Positions 16,231 to 24,760 of a stretch of 64,000 nucleotides of DNA are shown here, one piece after another. Each line of letters starts with the position of its first letter. The first letter of the stretch is position 1. The DNA comes from Streptomyces dysideae (lineage in GTDB: Bacteria > Actinomycetota > Actinomycetes > Streptomycetales > Streptomycetaceae): NCBI RefSeq assembly GCF_001514305.1, contig NZ_KQ949100.1:10376-74375 (forward strand). Direction: 5' to 3'. A program made the position numbers and the translations under genes. The notes under the pieces are model-generated. The model was not told where the DNA came from. It did not search any database and saw only the letters and a list, made by a program, of their open reading frames with translations.

Positions 16231-16872
16231 TCATGTGCGGGGCCAGATGGACAGGGCAATTTCCACGAGTGCCTCCAACTCCTCACGACGTGCGCCGTCG
16301 CGCGCCTGCTGGGACATGCCCTGGATCATCGCGCCGACGTGCCGGGCGAGCGCGGCGGCATCGGTGCCGGCCGGCAGCTCACCTGCGGCGATGCCCGCTC
16401 GGATACGGCGCTCGAAGGCGGCGATGTTGGCATTGCGCCGCTCGCGCAGGGACTCCTCGACTTCGGGGGTCGAACAGTTGGTGGCCGCGTGGACGACGAG
16501 ACACCCGTGCGGGCGGGCCGGGTCCGTGTACCGGACGGCGGCCTCGCGCAGCATCCGTTCGACGGCGGCCCGGGCGGTGGGCTCCTCGGCGAGGGCGCGG
16601 TCACTGAAGGAGCCGTACCGCGCACCGTACTCCCTCACGACCTCCTCGAAGAGCGACCGCTTGTCGCCGAAGGCCGCATACAGGCTCGGGGCGCCGATGT
16701 CCATGACGCGGGTGAGGTCGGAGACGGAGGTCGCCTCGTAGCCGCGCTCCCAGAAGGCGAGGATCGCCTTCTCCAGCGCGGTCTCGCGGTCGAAGGAGCG
16801 GGGGCGGCCGCGGCGCCTGGACGCCTGCTTACCCCCGTCGTCGTGCGCTTCTGTCGCCCGGGTCTCCACCAT
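16231..16872 (-). CDS. TetR/AcrR family transcriptional regulator
   Basis: A 213-residue repressor. The helix-turn-helix is at about residues 43-65 (ATSVSDLTRVMDIGAPSLYAAFGDKRSLF), after a basic N-terminal tail (SRRRGRPRSFDRE). The C-terminal ligand domain is of the type that follows GCLVVHAATN, common in regulators of reductases. It is divergent from an SDR gene across 97 nt that contain an inverted repeat, so it probably represses that gene and itself. ATG at 16872; no Shine-Dalgarno sequence is evident. Confidence 0.88.
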   Translation of the reverse strand: MVETRATEAHDDGGKQASRRRGRPRSFDRETALEKAILAFWERGYEATSVSDLTRVMDIGAPSLYAAFGDKRSLFEEVVREYGARYGSFSDRALAEEPTARAAVERMLREAAVRYTDPARPHGCLVVHAATNCSTPEVEESLRERRNANIAAFERRIRAGIAAGELPAGTDAAALARHVGAMIQGMSQQARDGARREELEALVEIALSIWPRT

Positions 16873-16898
16873 GGGGTGGATTTTATAGCGGGGACTAG

Positions 16899-16932
16899 AG
16901 AAATGGCAGCCTCGTGATCTATGGTCATTTCT
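16899..16932. promoter_or_regulatory. Candidate TetR operator in the TetR/SDR intergenic region
   Basis: AGAAATG at 16899-16905 and CATTTCT at 16926-16932 are exact inverted arms separated by 20 nt, symmetrical between the divergent starts. The spacing is wider than for a single TetR dimer, so the arms could be two half-operators for cooperative binding. Confidence 0.4.
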
Positions 16933-16969
16933 GTATCGACCGCTAGACAAATATGGAGGCGGCGCCGAC

Positions 16970-17722
16970 ATGGGCGTACTCACGGGCAGGACGGCTCTCG
17001 TCACGGGGGCGAGCAGGGGGATCGGGCGGGGCATCGCCGAGCGGCTGGGGCGCGACGGGGCACGGGTCGCGGTGCACTACGGCAGGAACGAGGCGGCAGC
17101 GAAGGGGACGGTCGCCGCGATCGAGGCGGCGGGCGGATCGGCGTTCACGATCGGGGTCGAGCTGGGGCGGCCGGGGGACGCCGAGGCGCTGTGGGCGGAG
17201 TTCGACCGGCACGCGGACGGACTGGACGTCCTGGTGAACAACGCCGGGATAGGGAACGCCCGGCCGGTCGAGGAGATCGAGGAGTGGGACTACGACCGGC
17301 TCTTCGCGGTGAACGTGAAAGCACCGTTCTTCATCGCCAAGCACGGCATGGCACGGCTGCACGACGGGGGCCGGGTCATCAACATCTCCTCAGGGCTGGC
17401 CCGGACCGCGGTGATGCCGAACTACATGGCGTACGCGATGACGAAGGGCGCGCTGGACGTCTTCTCCCGGGACCTGTCGAAGGTGCTGGGCCCCCGGGGC
17501 ATCAGGGTCAACTCGGTGGCACCCGGCATCATCGACACCGACAACACCGCCGAGCTGCTGTACGGGACCGACGAAGGCTGGGCGCAGGCCGCGGCGATAT
17601 CGGCGCTGGGGCAGGTGGGGACACCGGCCGACGTCGCGGACGTGGTGGCGTTCCTGGCGTCGGACGCGGGGCGATGGGTCACGGGGAGCTGGGTGGACGC
17701 GACGGGGGGTTCACTGACATAG
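16970..17722 (+). CDS. SDR family oxidoreductase
   Basis: A 250-residue classical short-chain dehydrogenase. The cofactor motif TGASRGIGRGIA is at 13-24, NNAG at about 89-92, the catalytic Ser in INISSG, Tyr and Lys in YMAYAMTKGA, and the PGIIDTD loop follows. The basic residue after the glycine motif (HYGRNE) suggests NADPH. C-terminal residues SWVDATGGSLT are typical of the 3-ketoacyl-ACP-reductase-like group. TGGAGG lies 10 nt before the ATG. It is divergent from a TetR gene, its likely repressor. Substrate unknown. Confidence 0.87.
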   Translation: MGVLTGRTALVTGASRGIGRGIAERLGRDGARVAVHYGRNEAAAKGTVAAIEAAGGSAFTIGVELGRPGDAEALWAEFDRHADGLDVLVNNAGIGNARPVEEIEEWDYDRLFAVNVKAPFFIAKHGMARLHDGGRVINISSGLARTAVMPNYMAYAMTKGALDVFSRDLSKVLGPRGIRVNSVAPGIIDTDNTAELLYGTDEGWAQAAAISALGQVGTPADVADVVAFLASDAGRWVTGSWVDATGGSLT

Positions 17723-17814
17723 GAACCGACGGAGGAGCCGACGCAGGAGGGGCCGTCGGCCGGGCGGCCGCCGCACGCCGCCGTCGCCTGGGAGGCGGAG
17801 CCCGACTCTGTTAG

Positions 17815-17830
17815 ATTGGTCTAAACCACA
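17815..17830 (+). promoter_or_regulatory. DasR operator (dre) of nagB
   Basis: ATTGGTCTAAACCACA matches the dre consensus at 13 of 16 positions. It lies 53 nt before the nagB start, where DasR would block transcription until glucosamine-6-phosphate or N-acetylglucosamine-6-phosphate releases it. Confidence 0.8.
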
Positions 17831-17882
17831 TAGCCCCTCCGGGAACCGGTTGAGTCCCTCTCTTCAGATCGGCAGGCCCAGC

Positions 17883-18668
17883 GTGGAAGTTGTCATCGTT
17901 CCGGACGCCAAGGCGGGCGGCGTGCTCATCGCCGAAACCATGGCGCGGCTCCTGCGGCGCAAGCCCGACGCCCTGCTCGGCGTGGCCACCGGCTCGACGC
18001 CGCTGCCCGTCTACGCGGCGCTGGCGGACCAGGTGCGCTCCGGTGCAGTGGACGCCTCGCGGGCGCGGATCGCGCAGCTCGACGAGTATGTGGGGCTGCC
18101 CGCCGAGCACCCGGAGTCGTACCGTTCGGTGGTCCGCCGCGAGGTGCTGGAGCCGCTCGGGATCGGGATGGACGCGTTCATGGGGCCGGACGGCACCGCC
18201 GAGGACATCCCCGCGGCGTGCGAGGCGTACGACAGGGCGCTGGCCGAGGCCGGCGGGGTGGATCTGCAGCTGCTCGGGATCGGGACCGACGGGCACATCG
18301 GGTTCAACGAGCCGTGTTCGTCGCTCGCCTCGCGGACCCGGATCAAGACGCTGACCCAGCAGACCCGGGTGGACAACGCGCGGTTCTTCGACGGCGACAT
18401 CGACCAGGTCCCGCACCACGTCATCACCCAGGGCATCGGCACCATCCTGGAGGCGCGGCACCTGGTGCTGCTCGCGACGGGCGAGGGCAAGGCGGACGCG
18501 GTCGCCGCGACCGCCGAGGGGCCGGTCGCGGCCGTGTGCCCGGCGTCGGCGCTGCAGCTCCACCCGCATGCGACCGTCGTGGTCGACGAGGCCGCCGCGG
18601 GCAAGCTGAAGCTGGCCGACTACTTCCGGCACACGTACGTCAACAAGCCGGAGTGGCAAGGGATCTGA
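17883..18668 (+). CDS. nagB: Glucosamine-6-phosphate deaminase NagB
   Basis: A 261-residue enzyme converting glucosamine-6-phosphate to fructose-6-phosphate and ammonia, the step that feeds amino sugars into glycolysis. Family motifs are all present: GVATGSTPLPVY (phosphate loop), AQLDEYVGL with the catalytic Asp, GIGTDGHIGFNEP with the catalytic Asp-His pair, and LLATGEGKADAV. GTG at 17883 is preceded by GGCAGG at 6 nt. Monocistronic under a dre site; dasD lies downstream on the other strand, so the whole GlcNAc regulon is clustered here. Confidence 0.95.
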   Translation: MEVVIVPDAKAGGVLIAETMARLLRRKPDALLGVATGSTPLPVYAALADQVRSGAVDASRARIAQLDEYVGLPAEHPESYRSVVRREVLEPLGIGMDAFMGPDGTAEDIPAACEAYDRALAEAGGVDLQLLGIGTDGHIGFNEPCSSLASRTRIKTLTQQTRVDNARFFDGDIDQVPHHVITQGIGTILEARHLVLLATGEGKADAVAATAEGPVAAVCPASALQLHPHATVVVDEAAAGKLKLADYFRHTYVNKPEWQGI

Positions 18669-18881
18669 CTCCGCAGGACGGCCGCGATCTGTCCTCGTGC
18701 TCAGGTGTGTGTCACTCACACGAACAGGAACACGAAACGGGGGAACGAGGGTGGTCGAACTCGGCGTGAGCAAGCGCGGCGCGCGCAGGCGCATCACGAA
18801 CGGGCGGTCTGCAACGCGGCTCTGATGGACGGCACTTCGCCCACCACGACCGACCACTACCGCCCTTGGCGCGAACGTGCG
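18669..18881 (+). other. 213-nt region after nagB, tentative small reading frame
   Basis: A GTG at 18751 preceded by GAACGAGG opens a 24-codon frame (MVELGVSKRGARRR...) ending at 18825. An inverted repeat GTGTG/CACAC lies just upstream (18705-18721). The basic composition and lack of any known family mean this may be chance; I see no other gene here. Confidence 0.2.
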
Positions 18882-18914
18882 AAGGCGCCGGATCCCAAAA
18901 GGGTCCGGCGCCTT
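18882..18914. terminator. Bidirectional terminator between nagB and dasD
   Basis: AAGGCGCCGGATCCC and GGGTCCGGCGCCTT pair over 14 bp with one bulge around an AAAA loop, then CGTCGTCG. It is 14 nt beyond the dasD stop and downstream of nagB, so it can end both converging transcripts. Confidence 0.8.
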
Positions 18915-18928
18915 CGTCGTCGTAGCGG

Positions 18929-20413
18929 CTACTCCCCCGCGATGACCTCCGCCGCCGCACGGCCGCAGACGCGGGCCGCGCCGTGGGTGGCGATGTGCAG
19001 GGCGCCGCGCGGGGGCGCCTGGGGGACGCCCATCTCGACGACGATCGTGTCGGGGCGGGCCGCCAGCAAGGCGTCCAGGGCCGCCGCCATCCAGGGGTGG
19101 CGGTGTTCGTCGCGGACGACGGCGACGACACGGCGGGCGCCCGCCGCGCGCAGGGCCTCCGTCGCCGCGTCGTCCCCGGCGAAGCTGCCCGTCTCCGTGC
19201 CCGGGAGCAGGCGGGCCAGTTCCGCGGCGAGACCCCAGGGAGTCTCGTCGCCGACGGCGATGTTCGCGACCGGGGTGAGGGCGGCGACGTAGGGCGCTTC
19301 GGTGAGCGGGGTGAAGGGCACCGGGCCGCCGGTCACCGTCAGGGCGCGGCGGGCCGCGACGAGCCCGATGTCCGCCGGGACCCCGTCCGCGGCCGCGGGA
19401 GCGGTGGCGGCCGTCCAGCGAGCCAGCGCCCGGACCCGTTCCGCCGCCTGGGCCAGGCGTTCCTCGGGGAGTTCGCCCGAGCGCACCGCCGCGACCAGGG
19501 CGTCCCGCAGGCGGCGTACGGTCTCGTCGTCGGCGAGGCCGCCGCCCACGCAGATCGCGTCCGCGCCGGCCGCGATGGCGAGGACGCTGCCCCGTTCGAT
19601 GCCGTAGGTGCCCGAGATGGCCTGCATCTCCATGCCGTCGGTGACGATCAGGCCGTCGTAGCCGAGTTCGCCGCGGAGGAGGTCGGTGAGGATACGCCGG
19701 GACAACGTTGCCGGGCGGTCCGGGTCCAGGGCCGGCACCAGGATGTGGGCGGTCATCATCGCGCGGGTGCCGGCGGCGAACGCGGCACGGAACGGGGACA
19801 GTTCGCGTTCCGACAGCACCGACCGGTCCGCGTCGATGCGCGGCAGCGCGTGGTGGGAGTCGACGGCCGTGTCGCCGTGGCCCGGGAAGTGCTTGGTGCA
19901 GGCCGCGACGCCCGCCGACTGGAGGCCGGTGACGTAGGCCGCGGTGTGGCGGGCGACCAGGGTGGTGTCGGCGCCGAAGGAGCGTACGCCGATCACCGGG
20001 TTCGAGGGGTTCGAGTTGACGTCGGCCGACGGGGCCCAGTTGAGGTTCACGCCGCAGGCCGCGAGGCGGCGGCCGAGTTCCGAGGCCACCTGCCGGGTGA
20101 GCTCCACGTCGTCCACCGCGCCCAGGGCGTGGTTGCCGGGGAAGGAGGAACCGGTCCGCACCTCCAGCCGCGTCACATCACCCCCCTCCTCGTCGATCGC
20201 GACCAGGATGTCGTCCCGCTCGGCGCGCAACTGGGCGGTCAGGGCGGCGACTTGCTCTGCGGAGGCGATGTTGCGGCCGAACAGGCCGACCGAGGCGAGG
20301 CCCTCACCGAGGCGGCGGAGCAGCCAGTCGGGGGCGGTGGTGCCGGTGAAGCCGGGCTGGAGGACCGTCAGCGCGTCGCGCGTCAGAGTGTCGGGGCCGG
20401 CGAAAGTCGTCAT
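18929..20413 (-). CDS. dasD: Glycoside hydrolase family 3 beta-N-acetylhexosaminidase (DasD)
   Basis: A 494-residue GH3 enzyme. The NagZ-type signature KHFPGHGDTAVDSHH supplies the His-Asp acid/base dyad, and the nucleophile is the Asp in LIVTDGMEM. A C-terminal domain of about 130 residues follows the barrel. There is no signal peptide, so it acts in the cytoplasm, hydrolysing chitobiose imported by DasABC to N-acetylglucosamine. It is the last gene of the dasABCD unit, 9 nt after dasC, and ends before a strong bidirectional hairpin. Confidence 0.92.
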   Translation of the reverse strand: MTTFAGPDTLTRDALTVLQPGFTGTTAPDWLLRRLGEGLASVGLFGRNIASAEQVAALTAQLRAERDDILVAIDEEGGDVTRLEVRTGSSFPGNHALGAVDDVELTRQVASELGRRLAACGVNLNWAPSADVNSNPSNPVIGVRSFGADTTLVARHTAAYVTGLQSAGVAACTKHFPGHGDTAVDSHHALPRIDADRSVLSERELSPFRAAFAAGTRAMMTAHILVPALDPDRPATLSRRILTDLLRGELGYDGLIVTDGMEMQAISGTYGIERGSVLAIAAGADAICVGGGLADDETVRRLRDALVAAVRSGELPEERLAQAAERVRALARWTAATAPAAADGVPADIGLVAARRALTVTGGPVPFTPLTEAPYVAALTPVANIAVGDETPWGLAAELARLLPGTETGSFAGDDAATEALRAAGARRVVAVVRDEHRHPWMAAALDALLAARPDTIVVEMGVPQAPPRGALHIATHGAARVCGRAAAEVIAGE

Positions 20414-20422
20414 CGGGTGGCG

Positions 20423-21253
20423 TTATCCCTTCACGGCGCCGGCGGTCAGGCCGCTGACGGCCCTGCGCTGCAGGAAGACGAAGAGGATCAGGATCGGGAC
20501 GGCGAACAGGGACGAGGCGGCCATGGTGGCGCCCCAGTCGTCGCCGAAGGCGGTCTGGAAGCTGGACAGCCACAGCGGCAGGGTCTGGGACCCGGCCTCC
20601 TTGTTGAGAACCAGGACCAGCGGGAACTCGTTCCACGCCGTGATGAAGCCGAACAGGGACGTGGCCATCAGGCCCGGCGCGAGCAGCGGAAGGATCACCT
20701 TGCGGAAGGCCTGCGACCGGGTGCAGCCGTCGACCATCGCCGCCTCCTCCAGTTCCCTGGGCACGGCGGCCACGAAGCCCCGCAGCGTCAGGATCGTGAA
20801 CGGCAGGATCATCATCATGTAGAAGATCGTCAGCGGGACGAGGCTGTTCAGCATCGAGGCGTCCCGCACGATCATGTACATCGCGATGATCATGACCTCC
20901 CAGGGCGCCATCTGGGCCAGCATGAAGCCGATGATGAACCCGCGCCGCCCCTTGAACCGCATCCGGGCCAGGGCGAAGGAACCCGCCAGGGCCACGACCA
21001 GGGCGAGGCCGACCGCGCAGAAGGTGACGACCAGTGAGTTGGTGACGTACGTCCAGAAGTGGTCGACGTCGATCGCGGTCCCGAAGTGCTCGAAGGTGAT
21101 GTCCGTCGGGAACCAGACGGGGTCCTCGGAGATGATGTCGCCGGTCGGTTTGAAGGCCGTGGCGAACATCCAGTACACGGGGAAGACGAAGCCGATGAAC
21201 AGGACGACGGCCGTGACGTTGGGCCACAGGCGGCCAAAGAGCGAGCGGTTCAC
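20423..21253 (-). CDS. dasC: Chitobiose ABC transporter permease DasC
   Basis: A 276-residue MalG-type permease with six membrane helices. The EAA loop for contact with the ATPase is VPRELEEAAMVDGCTRSQAFRKVILPLLAPG (about residues 168-198). The GTG start overlaps the dasB stop as GTGA, implying coupling. With DasB it forms the channel for N,N'-diacetylchitobiose; no ATPase gene is nearby, in line with the shared MsiK ATPase used by Streptomyces sugar importers. Confidence 0.93.
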   Translation of the reverse strand: MNRSLFGRLWPNVTAVVLFIGFVFPVYWMFATAFKPTGDIISEDPVWFPTDITFEHFGTAIDVDHFWTYVTNSLVVTFCAVGLALVVALAGSFALARMRFKGRRGFIIGFMLAQMAPWEVMIIAMYMIVRDASMLNSLVPLTIFYMMMILPFTILTLRGFVAAVPRELEEAAMVDGCTRSQAFRKVILPLLAPGLMATSLFGFITAWNEFPLVLVLNKEAGSQTLPLWLSSFQTAFGDDWGATMAASSLFAVPILILFVFLQRRAVSGLTAGAVKG

Positions 21254-22257
21254 AGCCCGGCCTCCTCTTCGTTCTCTTGCTTGAGCACGATCCGCAGGTA
21301 GTACGCGCTGATGACGAGCAGGATCAGGATGGTCAGGACCGCGATCGCCGCGCCCATGCCGTAGTGCTGGTTGCCGACGCCCTCGATGTAGGCGTAGACG
21401 GGCAGGATCTCGGTGAGCCGGTCGGGGCCGCCGCCGTTGATGGTGAAGACCTGCACGAACGCCTTGAAGACCCAGATGATCTCCAGGAAGGTCGTGGCGT
21501 AGAGGAAGGGCCGCAGGAAGGGGAGGGTGACCGTGGTGAAGCTCTGCCAGGCGCCCGCGCCGTCGAGGGCCGCGGCCTCGTAGAGCTCGTCGGGGATGGT
21601 CGTGGTGGCCGCGTAGAGGTTGATGGCGACGAACGGGATCGACTGCCAGACGATCAGGACCGTGACCACGAAGAACGTCGACAGCTGGCTGCTGGTCCAG
21701 CTGTAGTCGGCCATGGAGTGCCAGCCCAGCTTGTCGAGGACCCAGTTGACGACGCCGAACCGCTGCGCGAACAGCCACTGGTAGACGGTGGTCGCGGCGA
21801 CCACGGGCATCGCCCAGGCCAGCACCAGACCGACCAGCAGCGTGACCCGCATCCGCCGGCCGAGGCGGGCCAGCAGCAGGCCGACCAGGGCACCCAGGAT
21901 CATGATCAGGACGACGTTGGCCGCCGTGAACAGGATCGAGCGCAGGGTGACACGCCAGAAGTCCTCGCCGGTGAGGACGTCCTTGTAGTTGTCGACGCCG
22001 TTCCACTCGGTGACGTGCTGGATCAGCTGCGCCATGTTGAGGTTCTGGAACGACAGCAGGACGTCCTTCAGCAGCGGCCAGCCGAGCAGCAGCACGGTGG
22101 CCGCGCAGGCCGGCAGCAGCAGGAGGTACGGGGCGAACGCGCCGGCACGGGACGCGGCTCGCGGGGTGGGGCCGCCGGGTTCCCCGGCACCCGCCGTCTT
22201 GCGGACGTCCGCCGGGCCGGAGGGCGGCCGTTCGGTCTGCACGGTCATGCTCGCCAT
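21250..22257 (-). CDS. dasB: Chitobiose ABC transporter permease DasB
   Basis: A 335-residue MalF-type permease with six membrane helices after a Pro/Gly-rich cytoplasmic N-terminus. The EAA loop is IPDELYEAAALDGAGAWQSFTTVTLP. The ATG at 22257 gives MASMTVQTE; an ATG at 22248 is an equally good start since the purine stretch GAGAGAAGAG serves either. It follows dasA by 107 nt and overlaps dasC by four bases. Confidence 0.93.
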   Translation of the reverse strand: MASMTVQTERPPSGPADVRKTAGAGEPGGPTPRAASRAGAFAPYLLLLPACAATVLLLGWPLLKDVLLSFQNLNMAQLIQHVTEWNGVDNYKDVLTGEDFWRVTLRSILFTAANVVLIMILGALVGLLLARLGRRMRVTLLVGLVLAWAMPVVAATTVYQWLFAQRFGVVNWVLDKLGWHSMADYSWTSSQLSTFFVVTVLIVWQSIPFVAINLYAATTTIPDELYEAAALDGAGAWQSFTTVTLPFLRPFLYATTFLEIIWVFKAFVQVFTINGGGPDRLTEILPVYAYIEGVGNQHYGMGAAIAVLTILILLVISAYYLRIVLKQENEEEAGL

Positions 22258-22364
22258 CTCTTCTCTCGACCGGGATGTCGCCGGGGGCGGGGCCGTCTCG
22301 GGCGGACGGCCCCCGCCCCGCCGCGGAAGCTCACCAGCGGGCTTCCACGGCTGCGCAGGCGCTG

Positions 22365-23639
22365 CTACTGCTGCTGTGCCAGGCGCTTGTTGAACTCGTC
22401 CTCGACCTGCTCGGCGGCCGCGGCCGGGGACTTACCGTTCAGGACGGCGGTCATGTACGTCTTGATCGGGTTGGGCGCGTTCTCCACGGCGGCCCACTCC
22501 GGGATCAGCGGCGTGGTGCCACCGCCCGCGGCGGCCGGCGCGGCGGCCTCGGCGGCGGCGTTGCCCGTCAGGTTGGTCTGCAGCGACTCCTTGTTCGGGA
22601 TGACGCCGTTGAGCTTGGCGAGCTGGCCCTCGAACTGGTCGGACAGCGCGATCTTCAGGAACTCCTGGGCCAGCTCCTGCTTCTTGCTGCCGGCCGCGAC
22701 CGCGAGGTTGGAGCCGCCGAGGAAGACGCCCTCGGGCTTGTCGGCCGTGGCACCCGGGATGGTGAAGTAGCCGATCTCCTTCTCGATCTCCGGGTTGGCC
22801 TGGATCGCCGTACCGGCCTCCCAGCCCATACCGATGAAGGCGCCCGTCCTGCCCTTGGCGAAGACCTCGCTCTGCTGCGGGGTGGACTCGTCCTTGTCCT
22901 TGGGCGCCTTGGACAGCGCCTGGAACTTCTTGTACGTCTGCATGGCGGCGGCGACCTTCGGGTCGGCGAGGTTGGAGACGTACTTGTCGCCGTCCTTCTT
23001 CACCAGCTCGGTGCCCTCACCGACAGTCAGGCCGACGAAGTGGTACCAGTTCTGGCCCGGCAGGTAGATCGGCTCGGCGTCGGTCTTCTCGCCGATCTGC
23101 TTCAGGTCGGCGTAGAACTCGTCGCGGGTCTTGGGGAGTTCCTTGATGCCGGCGTCGGCCCAGACCTTCTTGTTGTAGATGACGACGCGGTTGGCGAAGT
23201 ACCAGGGCGCCGCGTACTGCTTGCCGTCGAAGACCGAGGAGTTGTTCAGGGAGTCGGTCCAGTCCGCGCCGATCTCCGACTTCAGGCCGGCGAGGTCGGC
23301 GAGGCCGCCGGTCTTGGCGTACGCCGGGGTCTGGGTGTTGCCGATCTCGAAGACGTCCGGCGGGTTCTCCTCGGACAGGGCGGTGGTCAGCTTCTGCTGG
23401 ATGCCGTTCCACTGCTGGATCTCGAACTTGACCTTGGCCTTGGTCTTCTTCTCGAAGGCGGCGGTCACGTCCTTCTGCCACTGGTCGGGTGACGAGCCGT
23501 CCATCACCCACACCGTGAGCGTCTGGCCCGCGTAGCCGTCCGCCCCGGCCTTGTCGTTGGTGTCCTCGCCGCCCCCGCACGCCGCGATGGAGACCATCAT
23601 GCCCGCGATACCGATCGCGGATATCAGCTTGCGCTTCAC
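22365..23639 (-). CDS. dasA: Chitobiose-binding lipoprotein DasA
   Basis: A 424-residue extracellular solute-binding protein of family 1. The signal peptide (MKRKLISAIGIAGMMV) is followed by a lipobox SIAAC, with Cys21 as the lipidated residue. The body fits the two-lobed sugar-binding fold (LTVWVMDGSSPDQWQ, QQWNGIQQKL, PAYAKTGGLADL). In S. coelicolor DasA binds chitobiose and influences development. The gene heads the dasABCD operon and has a dre site 72 nt upstream. The 107-nt gap to dasB contains short GC-rich repeats that may partly attenuate the downstream genes. Confidence 0.94.
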   Translation of the reverse strand: MKRKLISAIGIAGMMVSIAACGGGEDTNDKAGADGYAGQTLTVWVMDGSSPDQWQKDVTAAFEKKTKAKVKFEIQQWNGIQQKLTTALSEENPPDVFEIGNTQTPAYAKTGGLADLAGLKSEIGADWTDSLNNSSVFDGKQYAAPWYFANRVVIYNKKVWADAGIKELPKTRDEFYADLKQIGEKTDAEPIYLPGQNWYHFVGLTVGEGTELVKKDGDKYVSNLADPKVAAAMQTYKKFQALSKAPKDKDESTPQQSEVFAKGRTGAFIGMGWEAGTAIQANPEIEKEIGYFTIPGATADKPEGVFLGGSNLAVAAGSKKQELAQEFLKIALSDQFEGQLAKLNGVIPNKESLQTNLTGNAAAEAAAPAAAGGGTTPLIPEWAAVENAPNPIKTYMTAVLNGKSPAAAAEQVEDEFNKRLAQQQ

Positions 23640-23710
23640 GCCACACCCTCCTCAGGGATGCCACAAACCCCCCTGCTCCCCGCGGTGACCGTGGGGCCGG
23701 GACCTGGACC

Positions 23711-23726
23711 AATGGTGTAGACCAGT
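23711..23726 (-). promoter_or_regulatory. DasR operator (dre) of dasA
   Basis: AATGGTGTAGACCAGT matches the dre consensus at 13 of 16 positions and lies 72 nt upstream of the dasA start, within the 356-nt dasA-dasR intergenic region. Confidence 0.8.
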
Positions 23727-23874
23727 ACCGGGAGCTTGAACCAGACCAGCGAGCCTGTCAAGGGCGGAGAATGGGCTCTGACCAGCCGTTATGCGACCTA
23801 CATATGAAGGAACCTTTAAGTAAGAAGCCAGCGAAAACACCGACCCCGGAGGGCACACCCCCGGTAGACCACTT

Positions 23875-23890
23875 GGTGGACTAGACCAAC
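23875..23890 (+). promoter_or_regulatory. DasR operator (dre), probable autoregulatory site
   Basis: GGTGGACTAGACCAAC keeps the core TGG-x-CTAG-x-CCA and matches the consensus at 12 of 16 positions. It is 106 nt upstream of dasR. A partial second copy (TAGACCACTTGG) sits just before it at 23865-23876, so two dimers could bind side by side. Confidence 0.7.
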
Positions 23891-23995
23891 GGAGCCGCCG
23901 AGGGTATACAGAAGGGATCACGGAGCATGCGGGGGACATCCCGGTACGCTGCCGTGCCACGATGTGAGCCGCATCCGCAGCCGGGAAGGCAGAGC

Positions 23996-24760
23996 ATGAG
24001 CACCGACGTCAGCAGTGCGGAGAACGAGGGTGGGGCGACCGTCCGTACCGCGCGCGTGCCCAAGTACTACCGCTTGAAGAAGCATCTGCTCGACATGACC
24101 GAGACACAGGCACCGGGCACGCCGGTACCGCCCGAGCGGACGCTGGCGGCGGAGTTCGACACCTCCCGCACGACCGTGCGCCAGGCCCTCCAGGAGCTGG
24201 TCGTCGAGGGACGCCTGGAGCGCATCCAGGGCAAGGGCACGTTCGTCGCCAAGCCGAAGGTCTCGCAGGCGCTCCAACTCACCTCGTACACCGAGGACAT
24301 GCGCGCCCAGGGCCTCGAACCCACCTCGCAGCTCCTCGACATCGGCTACGTCACCGCCGACGACCGCCTCGCCGAGCTCCTCGACATCACGGCAGGTGGG
24401 CGCGTACTGCGCATCGAGCGGCTCCGCATGGCCAACGGCGAGCCGATGGCCATCGAGACGACCCACCTGAGCGCGAAGCGCTTCCCGGCCCTGCGCAGGT
24501 CGCTCGTCAAGTACACGTCCCTCTACACCGCCCTCGCCGAGGTCTACGACGTCCATCTCGCCGAGGCCGAGGAGACCATCGAGACCTCGCTGGCCACCCC
24601 GCGCGAGGCCGGTCTGCTCGGCACGGACGTGGGCCTGCCGATGCTGATGCTGTCCCGGCACTCACTGGACCGGGACGGGCAGCCGGTGGAGTGGGTGCGG
24701 TCGGTGTACCGCGGCGACCGCTACAAGTTCGTGGCCCGCCTGAAGCGGCCTCAGGAGTAG
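23996..24760 (+). CDS. dasR: GntR/HutC-family regulator DasR
   Basis: A 254-residue global regulator of amino-sugar uptake, chitinolysis, development and antibiotics. The winged helix-turn-helix spans about 22-92 (ERTLAAEFDTSRTTVRQALQELVVEGRLERIQGKGTFVA) and the UTRA effector domain 110-250 binds GlcN-6-P/GlcNAc-6-P. Length equals that of S. coelicolor DasR, and the sequence agrees with what I recall of it throughout. ATG at 23996 follows GGGAAGG. It is divergent from the dasABCD operon it controls; dre sites sit in the shared region. Confidence 0.96.
   Translation: MSTDVSSAENEGGATVRTARVPKYYRLKKHLLDMTETQAPGTPVPPERTLAAEFDTSRTTVRQALQELVVEGRLERIQGKGTFVAKPKVSQALQLTSYTEDMRAQGLEPTSQLLDIGYVTADDRLAELLDITAGGRVLRIERLRMANGEPMAIETTHLSAKRFPALRRSLVKYTSLYTALAEVYDVHLAEAEETIETSLATPREAGLLGTDVGLPMLMLSRHSLDRDGQPVEWVRSVYRGDRYKFVARLKRPQE

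Noticed and set aside
18983..21037. Open frame of about 680 codons on the plus strand opposite dasD and dasC
   Set aside because: Composition is typical of reverse-complement high-GC codons; dasD and dasC have complete family motifs on the other strand.
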